A DNA stretch of 6,786 nucleotides from Pseudomonadota bacterium (lineage in GTDB: Bacteria > Myxococcota_A > UBA796 > SXON01). Position 1 is the first letter of the stretch, and each line of letters opens with the position of its first letter. The notes beneath the pieces were generated by a model. It made no database searches. It saw only the letters and a list, made by a program, of their open reading frames with translations, and was not told the DNA's origin. The position numbers were made by a program, and so were the translations under genes. Of the stretch, positions 5,438 through 6,786 are shown in pieces. The stretch covers positions 1 through 6,786 of the forward strand of contig SXOM01000481.1 in assembly GCA_005776735.1 (NCBI GenBank). The letters are read 5' to 3'.

Positions 5438-5911
5438 CTACTTCACCGACGCGATCATCACCTTGAAGCTCCCGGCGCCCTCCCCGGGGCGGAACGGGCA
5501 CCGGATGGTGACGCCCGCGCCGACGGCGACGACTTCGCTGTCGTTGCCGCTGACGCCCTCGAGCTCGGCCAGCGGCAGGCGCTGGGCGCCCTCGTCGGAC
5601 AAGCGCAGGAGCACCTCCTGGCTGATCGCGCAGGCCGAGCTGCCGTCGTAGGCCTCGGCGTGGAACGCATCGGGCAGCTCGTCCTTGCCGAGCAGGCCGG
5701 CCTCGCGCATCGGGGCGAGCACCCGCGGATCGACCACGCCGCCGTAGCTCGTGCGCAGCGGCGACAACGCGCTGCCGCCGGCGACGATGGAGTACCACGA
5801 CACGCTCATCATGATCATGCCGGCCGAGGCGATGAGCAGCAGGAGCCCGACGTACGCGGCGAGGCCACAACCGGGGAGCTGCTGGTGCGGATGGTCGGGG
5901 GGGAGGGCCAC
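5438..5911 (-). CDS. Single-pass membrane protein of unknown function (157 aa)
   Basis: I do not recognise this family. It starts with a short Pro/His/Gln-rich N-tail (PPDHPHQQLPG), followed by one strong hydrophobic segment at about residues 17-43 (GLAAYVGLLLLIASAG continuing through a Met-rich MIMMSVSWY). The remaining 110 residues form a soluble domain with mixed strand and helix character, and three cysteines in the protein (15, 94, 138). Its end (VAVGAGVTIRCPFRPGEGAGSFKVMIASV) reads as beta strands. No catalytic motif is apparent. With no Arg or Lys before the segment and several after it, topology is not obvious. The start is GTG at 5911; a later ATG at residue 32 would cut the hydrophobic segment in half, so GTG is preferred. 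It lies 45 bases upstream of the helicase gene on the same strand and 23 bases from divergent thiD. Good frame length, third-position G+C bias and a sensible membrane segment support a real gene. Confidence 0.7.
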   Translation of the reverse strand: MALPPDHPHQQLPGCGLAAYVGLLLLIASAGMIMMSVSWYSIVAGGSALSPLRTSYGGVVDPRVLAPMREAGLLGKDELPDAFHAEAYDGSSACAISQEVLLRLSDEGAQRLPLAELEGVSGNDSEVVAVGAGVTIRCPFRPGEGAGSFKVMIASVK

Positions 5912-5934
5912 GGCCCGCGCGTTATCCCGGGACC
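5912..5934. promoter_or_regulatory. 23-base divergent interval between membrane-protein gene and thiD
   Basis: Start codons of two oppositely directed genes are only 23 bases apart. The interval holds GTTATC (5921-5926; GATAAC on the other strand) and the palindrome CCCGGG (5926-5931). GTTATC lies 8 bases before the thiD ATG and GATAAC 9 bases before the GTG, so either could be a -10-like element for leaderless or near-leaderless transcripts, but neither fits the consensus well. Any -35 elements would lie inside the opposite gene. Confidence 0.35.
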
Positions 5935-6672
5935 ATGCGTGTCCGCACGGCGCTCACTGTCGCCGGCTCCGACTCGGGCGGCGGCGCCGGGGTCCAGGCC
6001 GACCTGAAGACGTTCCTCGATCGCGGGGTGTACGGCATGTCCGTGCTCACCGCGCTCACGGCGCAGAACACCCGCGGCGTGCACGCGGTGCTCCCGGTCG
6101 AGCCCGCGTTCGTCCGGGCGCAACTGCGGGCGGTGTTCGACGACCTGCCGGTCGACGCGATGAAGACGGGGATGCTCGGCGACGCCGGGGTGATCGACGC
6201 GGTGTGCGACGTGCTGGAGGCGCTCCCGGTGCGACCGCCGCTGGTGGTCGACCCGGTCATGGTCGCCAAGGGGGGCGCTGCGTTGCTCGATCCGCGGGCG
6301 CTCGACGCGCTGCGGCGGCGCTTGTTGCCGTTGGCGCAGGTGGTCACGCCCAACCTGCCCGAGGCCGCGGCCCTCGGCGAGCTCGACGGCGCCGTGCTCC
6401 TGAAGGGAGGGCACGGAGAGGGGCGGTGGGTGATCGATCGCCTGTTGCACGACCGGGTCGAGGTCGCGCGGTGGCGGCACCGCCGCGTGGACTCGCCGAA
6501 CACCCACGGGACGGGCTGCACGCTCGCCGCGGCCGTCGCCGCCGAGCTGGCCCACGGGCGCCCGCTGGCGGAGGCCTGCGGGCGCGCGGTGGCGTACGTG
6601 GCGCGGCGGGTGCGGGGGGCGCGAGAGAGCCTCGGGGGCGGCCACGGCCCGCTCCTCCACGGGTTGCGCTAG
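5935..6672 (+). CDS. thiD: Hydroxymethylpyrimidine/phosphomethylpyrimidine kinase ThiD (245 aa, short form)
   Basis: ThiD phosphorylates 4-amino-5-hydroxymethyl-2-methylpyrimidine and then its monophosphate to give HMP-PP, the pyrimidine half of thiamine; it is a cytosolic enzyme of the ribokinase fold. Diagnostic stretches are AGSDSGGGAGVQADLKTF (10-27), QNTRGV (44-49), MKTGMLG (76-82), DPVMVAKGG (106-114), TPNLPEAAAL (138-147), LLKGGH (155-160) and NTHGTGCTLAAA (189-200), with Cys195 and the GTGC anion hole. The C-terminal GGGHGPLLHGL is also typical. It is about 20 residues shorter than the usual 265 or so. The loss sits between TPNLPEA and KGGH, where only 12 residues lie against roughly 30 in relatives, so one surface helix appears absent while active-site motifs remain. 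The ATG at 5935 is the natural start, three residues before the first strand. No thiamine riboswitch could fit in the 23-base upstream gap, and no other thi gene is in the window. Confidence 0.94.
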   Translation: MRVRTALTVAGSDSGGGAGVQADLKTFLDRGVYGMSVLTALTAQNTRGVHAVLPVEPAFVRAQLRAVFDDLPVDAMKTGMLGDAGVIDAVCDVLEALPVRPPLVVDPVMVAKGGAALLDPRALDALRRRLLPLAQVVTPNLPEAAALGELDGAVLLKGGHGEGRWVIDRLLHDRVEVARWRHRRVDSPNTHGTGCTLAAAVAAELAHGRPLAEACGRAVAYVARRVRGARESLGGGHGPLLHGLR

Positions 6673-6678
6673 GCCGCG

Positions 6679-6725
6679 CGGCGCGCGCCGGCCCCGGATT
6701 CCGTCCGGCCGGTCGCGGCGCGCCG
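6679..6725 (+). terminator. Candidate GC-rich terminator hairpin after thiD
   Basis: CGGCGCGC (6679-6686) pairs with GCGCGCCG (6718-6725), and CCGGCC (6688-6693) pairs with GGCCGG (6707-6712): a 14-bp stem with a one-against-five internal loop and a 13-base apical loop. It begins six bases after the thiD TAG. A C-run, not a T-run, follows, so it is a strong structure but not a standard intrinsic terminator. Confidence 0.4.
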
Positions 6726-6786
6726 CCCCCCGCCCCCGCGGTCGTCGGCGCGGGGACGCGGCGGGGGTCCGGTGGCGCCGCGACCC
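6726..6786. other. Extremely G+C-rich right edge, no supportable gene
   Basis: From the thiD stop to the window end the sequence is about 90% G+C by hand count, with C-runs and G-runs. A minus-strand frame is open from the right edge to a TAG at 6671-6669 inside the CTAG shared with the thiD stop. Its 38 codons encode only a Gly/Arg/Ala/Pro mix, so I do not call it, though the tail of a converging gene is possible. Confidence 0.4.

Noticed and set aside
5912..5934. TPP riboswitch upstream of thiD
   Set aside because: Only 23 bases separate the start codons, too few for the aptamer, and none of its conserved words is visible.
3416..6007. 863-codon plus-strand open frame antisense to the helicase and membrane-protein genes
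   Set aside because: It lies opposite a clearly conserved DEAD-box helicase and overlaps the start of thiD. Its translation is Arg/Gly/Ala/His-rich with no domain. Long antisense frames are expected when third positions are nearly all G or C.
5815..6660. 281-codon minus-strand frame antisense to thiD
   Set aside because: Composition is Arg/His/Ala-rich with no domain, and the plus strand encodes unmistakable ThiD motifs.
1..6786. Mobile element, CRISPR array, tRNA or toxin-antitoxin pair
   Set aside because: No terminal inverted repeats, direct-repeat arrays, cloverleaf-like segments or paired small ORFs of that kind were seen on either strand. The small gene at 911-1192 is a lipoprotein, not a toxin or antitoxin.

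Overview
The window is very G+C rich, codes almost without A/T in third codon positions, and has essentially no intergenic A/T tracts. A secreted DUF2330 protein ending in a MYXO-CTERM-like tail (Gly-Cys-x-Cys, hydrophobic stretch, Arg cluster), a small Cys-rich lipoprotein and a WD40 protein together suggest Myxococcota or a neighbouring deltaproteobacterial lineage, chromosomal. This assignment is inference from gene content. No tRNA, rRNA, CRISPR array, insertion sequence or phage gene was seen.

Layout. The left edge (1-738, +) holds the C-terminal end of a WD40 beta-propeller protein whose start lies outside the window. It converges on a run of five minus-strand genes. In transcription order, right to left, these are: a 157-residue single-pass membrane protein of unknown function (5911-5438); a DEAD-box RNA helicase with a C-terminal DbpA-type RNA-binding domain (5392-3755); a membrane-anchored SGNH/GDSL hydrolase (called from 3621, probably starting 57-69 bases further upstream, to 2740); a secreted DUF2330 protein (2604-1189); and a Cys-rich lipoprotein (1192-911) overlapping it by ATGA. 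Divergent from the run, with only 23 bases between start codons, is thiD (5935-6672, +), encoding a short form of the thiamine-pathway HMP/HMP-P kinase. Beyond it lies a GC-rich hairpin and about 60 bases of roughly 90% G+C sequence.

How the parts relate. The last two minus-strand genes form a convincing pair: both products are exported, and they overlap like translationally coupled genes. The hydrolase also appears to be envelope-facing. The helicase and ThiD are housekeeping functions with no evident link to these. Four gaps between or after genes carry perfect or near-perfect stem-loops (3695-3744, 5404-5433, 2709-2737, 6679-6725) without U-tracts, so the minus-strand run may be several transcripts rather than one operon.

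I see no convincing new multi-gene defence or mobile system. The points most worth a second look are the coupled DUF2330/lipoprotein pair, the hydrolase whose membrane anchor is encoded upstream of any standard start codon, the shortened ThiD, the 23-base divergent interval, and the stem-loop between helicase and hydrolase.
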